From Cliona cf. orientalis (taxonomy: Eukaryota; Porifera; Demospongiae; Clionaida; Clionaidae): DNA of 64,000 nt. The translations under genes and the position numbers were made by a program. This document shows positions 21,401 through 48,000 of this stretch, one piece after another. The stretch covers positions 641,601-705,600 of the forward strand of contig OZ005692.1 of NCBI GenBank assembly GCA_963930775.1, read 5' to 3'. Every line of letters begins with the position of its first letter. The first letter of the stretch is position 1. The notes under the pieces are model-generated. The model had not been told where the DNA came from. It saw only the letters and a program-made list of their open reading frames with translations, and did no database searches.

Positions 21401-23001
21401 CAACAAATACCTGAAGTAGAACAATAATTATTAAGCTAACTTGAGTCCCATGGCATGTATTACTAAGAGTGTACATTTGAGTCACATACAAGTGTTACAT
21501 TTTCAAACTTACAGTTACTGCAGCTTCTGCAATACCTCCAGGGGGATTAGCAGGTGGAACACAGTTGATCTATAAGGAGCATGACTGTCATGTATACTAT
21601 CCCATTATTTACAGTAACTTTTACGCCCTAATTTATGGTTCATTAAATTATATACATGATAATAATACCTGTGTATCAGTTATGAAACTGATTGAGCAGG
21701 ATCCTCCCCCAACTTCTACTGAGTAGTAGTCCATACTCAAAGAATTAAGATTCTCCCCCTGCATACACATGTACATTGTAGCAACATCATACACAGCAAA
21801 TACAAGTGGATTACACTAATCTAATGGGGGTTGCCTCATACATTAATTCAGTTAATTATAGATGCTATCTCAAACTTGCCAGTTTATGAGATACAGTTAC
21901 TACATGAATTTGATAGTACTCGTGGGACAAGTGGTATGTGCAACTATGCCTGTCTGTTATTCACAAATTTAACTGGCTTTGACATAGTTTGGTAGTATTA
22001 TGAGAACTATGATGTGAAGGTATAGTGTGTGCAACTGAAGTAACCCACGTTAGTTTAATATGATCAACTTGTTTTTACTATGATATATTATATACCGTAT
22101 GGCTGGTAATTTTCGTGGAAAGTCCGAAAAGGCCCTCAAAATTAATTTTCGTGGTTTTAAATTTCGTGATAGCAACCAGTTTAGGGGTGTGGCACTGCTG
22201 CACAAGCGATGATGTAATTAATACACGTGCTTGCGATCTTCTTTGTTACTAAGCCATATCTACAGAGACTTGGACAAAAAGCATGAGATAGAAGAATATC
22301 AGTGTGGAAAACGCTGTCAGCTGGATGACAGTGGCTACTGTTGCTTGCTAATACTGAGAAAATGTTGGCCGCACAGCCACGATGTTTGTGGCCACGCCCA
22401 TCATCATGGACTCGCATAATACCATATCACTGTAGGCATTAATTTTCGTGGGTGGGAAAATTTCGTGACTGCCAAGTCAACCACGAAAATAACGAAAATT
22501 AGCACTCCACGAAAATTACCCGCCATATGGTATATATACAGCAGCTAAATCATTAAACTTCAATTTACCTCAATTCTGATGGGACTGCTTGTTTCTATGT
22601 CTTGAGTGGTATAGATAGAGTCAATCAATATGAAGCTGCTAGGATTTGGTAGCACCCTGATCAGTAGGCTGACATTGGCCTGAGGGTCAGGTCCTGGGGC
22701 ATTGTCGACTCGTATGGTGTAGGTGATTCCATCAACATCTCCTGGTTGTATCTGATTGAGGGGTGGAGTTACACAGCTTATTGCTGTGGAGTTGATCACG
22801 GTACATCTCGTGCTCTACAAAAATTAATCACAAAAAATTGTCATAATAGTCGATAATGCTGTCATTGCACTCACGTTAGCCTTATTCAGGTATTGAGGAT
22901 CAGCGATAACTAGCATAGGATTCTGTACCACATCCAAATTAGTACCGATAAAAGTCAGCACAACACCTCCACTGTGTGACATCAGTAATGTGTTTGTGAG
23001 G

Positions 23002-23078
<77 letters not shown>

Positions 23079-26000
23079 TGTATACAAATGGAACTTGGGT
23101 ATACATTGTTGGAATGTGAAAGTGTTTATCAAAATTAATAGTCACGTAGAGAAATAATTTTGTGGCCACACAAACTTTAGACACAAACCCCATTTAATAT
23201 GATCAAGTCTAGCTCTCTGTAAGTTTGTACAGCCGACTATGGCACCCTATAAGCCTTTCCAGTTAATTAACATGTTGTTTATGAGGCATACCTAAAGTGA
23301 GATAAAGTGATGCATGGCTCATGATCACTAAAATACCTCCGTATAATGTGATTATGCATGATCATGATGAATAGCTTACCCAAGTATTGTATTCATAGGA
23401 GTAACACTATAGAACTCCGGGTTGGGAGTATAGTTGTACTGGACACTGCTATTATTGGCTGTGGCATTGTCAATCATCACCATCACTGCTCCACTCATTG
23501 GAGGGGCAGAGGCTATAAATGCCATAGTAGTGCAGTTGATGCTGGTAGCCTGGATACTGGCTCCGCTATATATATATGAGGATATAATATTTCACAACTA
23601 ACGCATGACATTTACTACTACAGCTACATTATTGCAGTAATAACCATCGATTACTATGGCAGCTAGCTTACATACCAAGGTACATGCACCTATGCGTGCG
23701 TGCAAAACCACCCAAATTTACAGCCACATAATTGGATTTACTTTATAGTGCATTCTGTCTCCCCAACAAGAGTGATTGTGGTGTCTTCAGTGTTTCCAAT
23801 GTTGAGGTTGGTCCCATAGACAGTCAGGTTGGTACCCCCTGCCTGTGGGCCTCGAGGTGGAAACACTCCTGTGACTTGAGGAGACACTCTATTGAACATT
23901 TCACCAGAACTGGCAGGTCCATTAGATAGTATAATCATGATAGCAGTAGACACTGTACTGTTGGTCGTTGTGCAACTTATCCTTCGACCAGGCTCGTAGA
24001 TATCAGAATCTTCAGGTATACAGTTAATCCCTCCCACTTGAATGGAGTCTTCAGCAAAATCACTAAATGATACCCCCAGATTTGTGCCAGTGATGATGAT
24101 GGTAGTTCCTCCCTCAGGGGGGCCAAATTTAGGAGTAAAGTCAGTTATCATGGGCATAGGGCATTGCGAGCCAGTAGTGGCGAGATTTTGTGAAGGGCTG
24201 CAGTCTCCAGTAAATGAACAGGTGTCAGTCATTCCACTGGGTCTATCACACCAGCCACACTCAAATCCACTTGTCAGGCTCTTACCAATACAAGAGGAAC
24301 AGCCAGTAGCCACCTCACGACAGTTGTAGAGTAGCACTGCATATAGAAATACATGTGCAGAGAATATCAAGTGGCTACATAATGTACACACCATACATTG
24401 GGTAGGCGTTGTAAGAATATCGATGGTGTGGTTGATATTTCTTCCTTCAGAGTTTTGTCCCATCCACTGGATAGCTACAGTCACCAATTGCATGTCAATG
24501 CCACCGGGCAGTATGAACTACAGAGAATGTGTACATGTCATAATAAATCGAGCATGCATGTTAAAAATCTTTATCACTCACTTGGCCTGAGTTAACTGCA
24601 CATGTTAGAGATGATTGATTGTTGTAGGTAGCTGATAGTCTTATTCCATTCACATAGCATGCGTACATAAAACCAGAAATCTGCAAAAAAAATTAATAGT
24701 AATCCAAAATAGTGTACATGTACCTATTTCTTTTACCTCTGGGAGAAAATTTCTTGTCACTAGTTCAATGTTTCTGGCCACTTGAACTGGTTGAAGATAG
24801 TTCTCTCCACCTCCAGGTGGACGATCCAATAGTGGACATACATCAGTGAAGTCTTGATTCATAGATGGCTATAAAAATGACATAGTAGCAATGTAAATGT
24901 ACTCAATCAGTTTGTGATAAGTCACAAATTAACCTGGAGAAAGTTCTCTGTTCCATTGACACAAGAAGCTGCTATTTCACTGCACACTTTATTGTAGATA
25001 CACCATCCACAAGGACTATTAGTCTGAAGACACTGGCTACAGCTGTAGAATAAGTATATAATAAAAAGCTTGCATGAGCTCTAGTTATATACTTACTTTG
25101 CAGCTGAACTGCACTGGAAAATAGTGAGAGCACCAGGATTTGTACCGAAAGGTATTCCAAATAAAGAGCTGGCCAGACTGACATCAACAGCTGCAGAGAT
25201 TATGTTAGATGATGAATCAGAAAATTATAGCTACCAAAATTAACAGTACTCACCTTTGATTAGTCCTTCAACTTCTGATGGGACCTCTCCAGTGACGTTA
25301 CAAGTGTAAGTTGTTCCAGAGCCGACTGCATCCACCATAAATGTCACTCCATCACTGGCAAAGTGACAGAGGTAAGTTTCATTCACCAGCAGAGGAGGGA
25401 GAGGCTGAGAGAGAGTCAGGGTCAGCTGTGAAAACAAAAGCACAAAGATCATAAACCATAAGATTACCAAATTGAACATTAATTCTTACTATTTCTGGAG
25501 CATCCAAGTCAAACTGCTGAGGAGAGATGGAAATGGCCGTACATTGCCCGGTGTTTGTTCCAGCAGCCCTGATCCATCTAGTCTCAGGATTCTGACATTC
25601 ACTCGTCCTAGAGCACTTGTTCTCCACTACACACCAGCCACAGAGAGGGTTGCCGTTACCAAGACAACTGGTGCAATTAGAACTCAAGGAACAATTAGCG
25701 ATTGGGATTTTCGTCACCTATAATAATCATGAACAATCATGTAACCATTAACTATTTTAATGATGTTAGCCTATAATAATTATCACAGAGCTCACAGAAT
25801 TGAAAGTGCTGGCAGATATGAAGTTCATCCCAGCCGTCCACTGAAGTTGAATCACCGGTCCATCAGAAATGGATCTCCTATCAAATCCATTTGATTCCAA
25901 AAGCGTGCCAGACATCGCCAAGTCAAACTAAACGTATGCAATACAAATTTCAGTGTCAACATAACATTCAAATAGATTGTCACAGTGTATAGCTATATTA

Positions 26001-27222
26001 TGTTTCTTACCCCAATTACAAAGTGCTCTCCACTGTTACTTGTGTAGGCAGCAAATACAAATGAGAAATTCCTGATGGTGACAGCAACTGATGCCGTGAT
26101 GAAGTTTTGGTTTGTCATACCAAGGTCGACCCTAACATCACTTCCTAGTATGACTTCAGAGCCTTGTCCAACATCATCTAGAGCTCTAGGAGGAGCAATA
26201 TTGAACTGGCAATTATTTTGAGTTGGCTGTAAAAATGGAATCATAATTCAGTGCATCCATACAAACAGGCATAAACTCACCAAAAAATCATTACAGGAGA
26301 TCTCACCCATCTTCCATGCAAGTTCTAGTTGATGCGGGGTCGCGCTCCCTGAAGCTGCAGTGCAAGTATTAAATTTTCTTTCCATGATATTATCAATATC
26401 ACTGATACTGAAAAGACAAACAAAATTTCGGTGAGAACTTTGCGGTTGGCCTCTTGAAAGAAGAATTGTTGCTCCTGCTGTTCCAGCAAAGTTTTCAGCC
26501 ACCGACACTCCACTGATACGAGAACCAGAGTTGGGAGCAACACCACAGGTAAGAGTGAGCTCATACAATGCATTGAAGTTACTATTGTGGCACACACGCA
26601 TCACTCTAATATTACGGACATCGTTGGGATTGGTGTCAATACCGAAGTAGTAAGCATTGCTTCCTCTCACAAATCCTCCATAGAAGTATCTTATAAAATT
26701 TTCTCGAGTAATATGATAAGAGCCTGACTCTTCAACACCAACTTGATTCCCAGCAAATCCGTACCGTCTCAAGATGATCTGGTCTTGAGCCCCTGTACCA
26801 TCTACAGTATAAATGCCTCCAACATAGAAGCTATCCTCAGCTGCAAAAAGGGCGAAATTATCCACCGATATGATGACATTTTCTCGCCTGAAAACGTGTC
26901 CAGCAGAGAAGTTGTTTGCATGGTAGACCTCACAGGAGAGATCAGTCAGACACACCACCAACCATCTACCATCACTGCTCAGGGAAATGTTCACTGCTTC
27001 GCTCCTCAATTCTCTCGCCTCTTCTAGTCCAAGGCTGCTATTCAATCGATACAGCTGGCTACCTGCCGACACGTAGGCCCGACCACTCCCATCAGTTTGA
27101 AGGTCAGGAGAGCGTGGTTGCTGAGCGGGAAGATTGAATCGTTGACCTTGAGTCGAAAACACAGTTAACAAGCTCAGAGCGAGGACGATAGCCAACAGCA
27201 AAGTGGATACTAAACTCTCCAT
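12424..27222 (-). CDS. Gene B: plexin/Met-like receptor tyrosine kinase, transmembrane exon split by an LTR element
   Basis: Start 27222 gives a signal peptide like that of A. Exons: Sema 26281-27222, 26011-26226, 25796-25927; PSI1 25490-25717; 25254-25425; 25097-25190; PSI2 24934-25042; 24737-24868; 24582-24680; 24397-24517; PSI3/TIG1/TIG2 23742-24336; 23380-23565; TIG3 22875-22971, 22569-22814; TIG4 21669-21758, 21513-21569; TM exon 21322-21410 plus 14816-14959; 14698-14756; kinase 14523-14609, 14336-14422, 13949-14166, 13695-13807, 13457-13622, 13247-13389, 12922-13083; tail 12424-12727. Omitting the insertion and one copy of its GGAA target duplication, the exons total 5088 nt (1695 aa). 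Kinase motifs [15 protein letters not shown] and APE are present. The insertion lies in coding sequence just before the membrane helix, so this allele should not make a normal receptor. The C-terminus reads STTV, a possible PDZ ligand. Confidence 0.85.
14244..14300. repeat. Intronic hairpin, gene B
   Basis: GAGGTAAAGGGTCGA pairs with TCGACCCTTTACCTC around a short loop containing GTGCATGCG. It lies in the intron before the kinase N-lobe helix-C exon. The same hairpin sits in the same intron of C (29197-29250) and F (46834-46892). Confidence 0.75.
14960..15300 (-). repeat. 3' LTR of the BEL/Pao element
   Basis: 341 bp, reading TGTTGGACTC to GAACTCATCA on the element strand. It appears identical to the copy at 20977-21317. 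It directly abuts the GGAA target duplication in the gene B exon. Confidence 0.93.
15342..20861 (-). CDS. BEL/Pao gag-pol polyprotein (fossil element protein)
   Basis: A single 1839-residue frame. Visible parts in order: coiled N-terminal region; gag-like segment with [12 protein letters not shown] (about residues 225-240), as in BEL/Pao proteins; cysteine/histidine knuckles ([10 protein letters not shown] and CRKCQKPHH); aspartic protease-like [10 protein letters not shown]; reverse transcriptase with FYVDDG; RNase H-like GFCDAS and AWTDST; an H/C-rich integrase zinc region; integrase core with GIDYAGP and SDHGTNF; and a C-terminal domain with WPLGRV. The element looks whole. It is named and bounded here only as a mobile-element relic. 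Confidence 0.92.
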   Translation of the reverse strand: MNATEAPSLATLRRRRGVVRASVTRLATRLRELESKVDAPTTPSLAQRMSTKLDTLDSDFKAHHLAVIDAIAEGDEEGLTKEQEILDAHDDEVVSLASRIEYLLQMCSSASESGTRSIAVSRLSQLKTRLCSTNSAIDSLSGDPKEAHLIHAYQEQLSDFKQELGHIRHEVTAQCTRDVSDELHTTITTLDKSIFDMSLKVNRWLYNPKCTPEAVSAPEVKGVRLPKLEVPTFDGDILHWQSFWEQFCVAIHGRCDISDTQKLVYLQHSLKDGSAKSAIEGLSRSGEHYAEAVKCLESRYNRPRLIHQTHVRKICEVPPLKDGNGKELRRLHDVLQQHLRALKSMDHEPSGSFITSMIELKLDQSTMFEWQKFSQKSTDVPHYDELLEFLNLRAQACETCTSDTKRTPRSDAHPNKKPQSNKPVASFAASTSESVLGCILCKPEKHPLYACPRFKVLPRDKMVSMIRDNDLCMNCLKPGHFSKQCGSNSRCRKCQKPHHTLIHIDARGSSQHEQSTPVAVQPSVQPSISSNAATGLASNALLMTCQLLVHAPDGSNVKARGLLDSASSTSFISERLAQSICLPRSSRTVSISGIAGLSHQSPLHSVTTFSISAISSPAEKLQVTAVVVPRVTCDLPLQPVSFDSKWTHLSSLQLADPDFGHPGKIDVLLGVDIYAETLLHGRRSGPSGSPAAFETRFGWVLAGSTSNMRVSSHHGVASFHSQLVASGDELLRKFWELEESPKSSSDLSPEERTVVQHFKENHTRAENGSFIVPLPKNPRAKSIGESRSQAVRRFLSLERSLHAKNQFQEFSTVIEEYLDLGHAEVVPVADLQKPSKEVFYLPMHAVRKEQSTTTKIRAVFDASAKSSTGISLNDTLLVGPTVHSSLLDVLLKFRIHRVALTTDVSKMYRAVNLAMSDRDLHRFVWRKSVTDTLVDYRMTRVTFGVSASSFAANMAVQQNALDLAIEYPRAAKIVAESFYVDDGLIGADSEQEAIELQKQLQSLFSRGGFLLRKWNSSESNVLKYLPPDLKDSQSNQMLPQSGEYSRTLGVEWNANMDHLRLTIAKSTQLIDDNLTKRALVSDIAKMYDVFGWFSPSTIKAKILLQQVWEKGIGWDDPIPSSIYDVWLQWRSELHLLSEKHIPRCYFDRESHVITTELHGFCDASELAYAAVVYLRLTTTMGTQVSLVIAKTKVSPIKRLTIPRLELCGASLLAQLLHHVGKVLDVPISQMYAWTDSTIVLNWLDGSPKRFKTYVGNRISTIMEFLPPDRWHHVSGVDNPADCASRGLFPAELLQHTLWWNGPAWLQQSPTNWPTQLSLPPNDSVEEEREISLHVMTSQASIIPFDRYSSFTRLKRVMAWIFRFVENCRKQNAQIRPDSSLSVGELHKAERYWLRLVQRSHFEEEMQALRERSSLESSSPLLSLSPLIDPSGLLRVGGRQQLSKSSYESQHPIILHGKHPLTRLVICTEHVRLLHAGPTLLAASLACRYHIVGGRRIVRSVTRACITCRRNSARPQPQMMGQLPIERITPGPVFDKVGIDYAGPVLIKRGHVRRPTIIKAYVCVFVSLTVKAVHLELVSDLTSEAFIACLRRFIARRGRPSLVWSDHGTNFVGAAREIKELFQLLREQKTQDAIADFLSGQSIEWRFIPQHAPHFGGLWEAAVKSMKTHLRRVLGSVRLTYEELSTVLVQVEACLNSRPLVPLPADDDGIGALTPGHFLIGRPLEALPDSSFVYANSLSLLKRWQLCQSLVRHFWKRWSGEYVTHLGRVTKWRCPTRNIRVGDMVILREDSALPTKWPLGRVIEVYPGKDNLVRVATVKTHSGIRTRPVTKLALLLPSDE
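20954..20970 (-). other. Primer-binding site, tRNA-Tyr type
   Basis: Just inside the 5' LTR, on the element strand, TGGTCCTTCGAGCCGGA is complementary over 17 bases to the 3' end of a typical animal tRNA-Tyr including CCA. The tRNA comparison is from memory. Confidence 0.7.
20977..21317 (-). repeat. 5' LTR of the BEL/Pao element
   Basis: 341 bp with the same ends as the partner LTR, followed outward by GGAA and the remainder of the gene B transmembrane exon. Confidence 0.93.
22095..22530. mobile_element. MITE with CCGTATGGC ends in intron of gene B
   Basis: CCGTATGGCTGGTAATTTTCG on the left and the inverse of CCATATGGCGGGTAATTTTCG on the right, flanked by TA. Further inverted AATTTTCGTGG words follow. 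The interior includes TGGATGACAGTGGCTAC, a word shared with the element at 122-697. It occupies the intron between the TIG4 and TIG3 exons of B; C, D and F lack it there. Confidence 0.75.
23004..23080. repeat. (TG)n microsatellite in gene B intron
   Basis: Nearly uninterrupted TG dinucleotides of about 75 bp. The matching intron of C has only a short interrupted run (about 31027-31040) and F almost none, so the expansion is specific to B. Apparent Thr-His frames across it are artefacts. Confidence 0.9.
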
Positions 27223-27436
27223 CTTTCATCTCGTACTGTGCGGATCCTCGAGTCCAGAGAGTATAGGCATGATCACAAAATTCTCTCTCGTCTCCCACGC
27301 AATACCACATTCTTCCTCTGCATCAGCTCTAGATCTACGCATGCGCAGACAGTGACAACGGCATCCAAGATGTGCCCATTAATTAAACTATTGTACACAA
27401 CAATTGAACAAAAATAAAAGTTAATTACTGCACTGT
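27223..27436 (-). promoter_or_regulatory. Spacer B/C: putative promoter of gene B and 3' region of gene C
   Basis: 214 bp between the start codon of B and the stop codon of C. It is a close copy of the A/B spacer, including the TACGCATGCGCA palindrome (27336-27347) and the CCCATTAATTAAACTATTG word. The shared sequence argues that promoter and 3' end were duplicated together with the genes. Confidence 0.45.
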
Positions 27437-35196
<7,760 letters not shown>

Positions 35197-35311
35197 GATA
35201 GTTTAGAGTGACCCACCCGGCGCGAGTTATAGCCCCACCCACCCACATTATAATTTTTACGCATTACGAAGGGTACAGGATCGTCATAAATGCTGACATC
35301 ATAATAGTACA
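35197..35311 (-). promoter_or_regulatory. Spacer C/D, 115 bp
   Basis: This is the shortest spacer of the array: 115 bp must hold the 3' end of D and the start region of C. It carries CCCCACCCACCCACATT, which recurs upstream of D and F. On the gene strand that is a run of GTGGG boxes. Whether it is a promoter is inferred only from position and recurrence. Confidence 0.35.
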
Positions 35312-43291
<7,980 letters not shown>

Positions 43292-43460
43292 TATTATCTC
43301 CCAACGTCGTCAGTTCAGTGAGACCCACCCTATTGTATTTCAAGAACGTGATCCATTCATGAAACAGGATCCGCGGCGCGACTTCTAGCCCCACCCACCC
43401 ACATTTTAGTCATTGCGAAAGGTACAAGATCGTCATACATGTAAACATCATAATAGAAAG
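43292..43460 (-). promoter_or_regulatory. Spacer D/E, putative promoter of gene D
   Basis: About 170 bp containing CCCCACCCACCCACATT and GACCCACCCTA, both shared in order with the F/G spacer (52569-52786). The D/E and F/G junctions look like copies of one ancestral junction. No TATA box is evident. Confidence 0.35.
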
Positions 43461-44830
<1,370 letters not shown>

Positions 44831-44867
44831 AAAGAATGGATACTAATTAAAAGTGACATCATTACTG

Positions 44868-45064
44868 TGTGAATCCTCGAGTCCGGCCAGAGATCACAAA
44901 ATTCTCTCTCATCTCCCACGCAGTACCACATTCTTCCTTTGCGCTCAGCTCCAGATCTACGCATGCGCAGATAGTGACAACGGCATCCAATATGTGCCCA
45001 TTAATTAAACTATTGTACACAACAATTGAACAAAAATAAAAAAAATTAATTATTACTGCACTGT
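44868..45064 (-). promoter_or_regulatory. Orphan A/B-type promoter block beside gene F
   Basis: The block matches the A/B and B/C spacers from CTGTGTGAATCCTCGAGTCC onward, including the NRF1-like TACGCATGCGCA (about 44958-44969). There is no receptor start codon on its left; pseudogene E begins instead. On its right it forms the 3' flank of gene F. It is best read as the promoter of a lost A-like gene. Confidence 0.5.
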
Positions 45065-48000
45065 CTAGTTATAGCTAGTGGTGGAATATGCAGTATTACT
45101 AGTCATATCAAAGTTCACCGTAGCATCACCACCACCATCAGTATCAGATTCCTTCTCTTTAACAGTAGCAGTGCCCACACTACTGGAAGCTTCAGAAACT
45201 GGCTTATCTTCAGTGGGCGGAGCACCAGCAGCTGCACTGCCATTGGTGCTGCTTTGAGTGCCAGCTGCTCTATATGCTGAGTTTTCAGTCATATCGTATC
45301 CACTGTTGGCGGCCCCAGAAGCTGGCTTATCTTCAATAGCCTCTGTTTCAGTTGGTTCTCCAGTCTCAGGATTCTCAATAATCTCACTGAATCAATTATT
45401 AACACAAAAAAATTTCTTGAAGATATTTATATAGGCCTACAGCTAGCAGGTTGGAAATAATCCAGCAAAATTAAGTATCTAATTAACACAGAATCTGATG
45501 CAATACCATGCATTGAAGCTATGAATTTTGATTATTATTGCTTACTATCCAGACAGTTCATCACTCTCTTCTGTGGGAAGAAGCTCCATGGAAAGTTCCA
45601 TGTAGTCAGCTATAAGCTTCAGTAGCTTGCCAACTTTCCCCTCGAGCTGGTTAAAGTCTGGGCGATCCTCTGGGTTAAGTGCCCAACATTTCACAATGAT
45701 GGAATATCTAAAGAATTAACAAAAAATTAATAGTGCCTCAATTTGCATGGAATGAGATACCATAAGGTGTGACACGCAAAAAATTGCATAAATTTTTCGA
45801 GAGGCATGATCACATAATTTTTTCGCATGCTTACTACTGTCACTTTAAGGCAATGTAGCTTACATTTCAGGAGCACAGGCTGCATTGTCTGATTTTTCCA
45901 ATCTTGTCCCACGTTCAAGAATCTTGAGCATTATCATGGCATCCACACCGGAGTAAGGGATCCTCCCACCACTGAACACCTCCCAGCAGGTAATTCCAAA
46001 TGACCACTGTAGTTAATAAACTTTACTAATCATTATTTTCAACATAATATTATGAAATGTAGCCAGACTCACTACATCCGATTTCTCACTGAACAGTCCA
46101 TCCCTGAGGCTCTCAGGAGCCATCCATTTGAAGGGTAGTCTAACAGCATCGTCTTTCCCTTGTCTGAAATAACCCGTTGTATAGACGTCTTCAGCCAATC
46201 CAAAGTCTCCTACCTTCACAATTCCACCGCTATTGAGCCTACATATTTTTTTATAAGATGGAGATCGAAATGATTTATGGTGGGTGGAGATTTGTTCCTT
46301 AGTTACGCACATGCAGTTCCTTGCTGCCAAGTCTCGGTGAACAAATTTATTTAGCGCAAGATATTCCATTCCCTTGGCAACCTGATGGCACATTCTCAAC
46401 AGCAGCTTCCTCACAGAAAGTACCTAACATTAATATAGAGAATAATATCTATAGTATTATAGTATATAGAGAGGGAGGAAGAGTATACTCTTATTTTTTG
46501 TATAATTTATTAAAAATTTACTGATGTAATTTAATAATAATATTATTAGCTAGAAGTTCTAAGTTTCCACTTACATCTTCAAGTTCACTCGTATCAGGGA
46601 GACAAATCTTGTCCCTCTCTTTCTTCAAGTACTCCAGTAGGCTTCCATTTGCCATAAACGGCATTACAATGGACACCCCAGGCCCAGCGTCTAGACACAC
46701 ACCAATCAGGGTCATCACATTGGGATGACGAAGATCTTTCATCTTTATGATCTCCTCTAGCATGCCTTCAACATCTGATGCTGTGAAGAGACCTGCGGAA
46801 TGAGTGGAGGAATGTCAATGATACGCATATTGTGTGGTAAAGGGTCGATAGAATGGCGCGTGCATGCGCATTATTTCGACCCTTTACCTCACGATATGCA
46901 CAACCAGTACACTTTCTGTTATATAGGCTACCTTTAAGTGTTTTCACTGCAACTGGAAGAGGAAGTCTATGCCCTTGCCAGTTGATCAGCTGAGCTTTAT
47001 AAACAATTCCAAATTCACCTAAAAATTAATTGGCATCAAAAGTTACATAATTTGAACAAACTTCATAAAAATATTATGTAGCCGCTTAGCTCACCTTGAC
47101 CAATTGTCTGACTGTGGACCAGTTGAAGTTGGCTGCTGGGAATTATAAAGCTTTTGGGTACTTGCTTTATCAATTCTTCCTCTGAAAAAATTTTCAATAG
47201 TAAAAATACTATGATCACTACAAAATTTTTATATTATGGTTGTGGCCATATATGTACACATGAGGTGATAGTGCTTACGCATGATTTGTAAGTTTGAAGA
47301 TTGTAGAAGAGAAGATATTGCAACAGTATTAGCTTTGCTATAAATAATAATAATATTGTTATGATAAAATTAGTAAATTCTATAGCACACCTTTCACCTC
47401 CTTTACCAATCATCTCGAGATTTAATGTTCGTTTTGTCCTTATCACATTGAAATAGAAAACGCCGATTATTAGTGCAACCAAAGCAATGATGACCACCAG
47501 CAAAGGAACAAGGATGGCTGGGATGATAGTGGAAAGATTTGGTGGGTTCTGACTATCAATGATATTGATATCGTAGACCAGTTTATTATCCAGAGTGTAA
47601 ATCAGATATTCACCAACAAAGATCTGTATGAATAATTAGCTAATACTTGGCAATTGAGGCTAAAGTGTGTATGTTCTACTTACATTGATTGTGGCTTCTG
47701 CAATACCTCCAGGGGGATTAGCAGGTGGAATACATGTGATCTATGAGGAGCATGAATATTCAATGTCAAGCATCCCATTACACAGTAACGTTTACGCCTA
47801 ATCATGGTTCATTAAATTACAAATAATATTTATAGCTACCTGTGTGTCAGTTATGAAACTGATTGAGCATGATCCTCCCCCAACTGCTACTGAGTAGAAG
47901 TCCATACCCACAGAATCAAGATTCTCTCCCTGCATACGCACATAGCAACACCATAATAATATTATTATACATTATGCATGTATATATCAGCTGCTAAAAT

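Noticed and set aside
22824-23193. Minus-strand frames rich in His-Thr
   Set aside because: They come from the TG microsatellite; only 22875-22971 is a true TIG3 exon of gene B.
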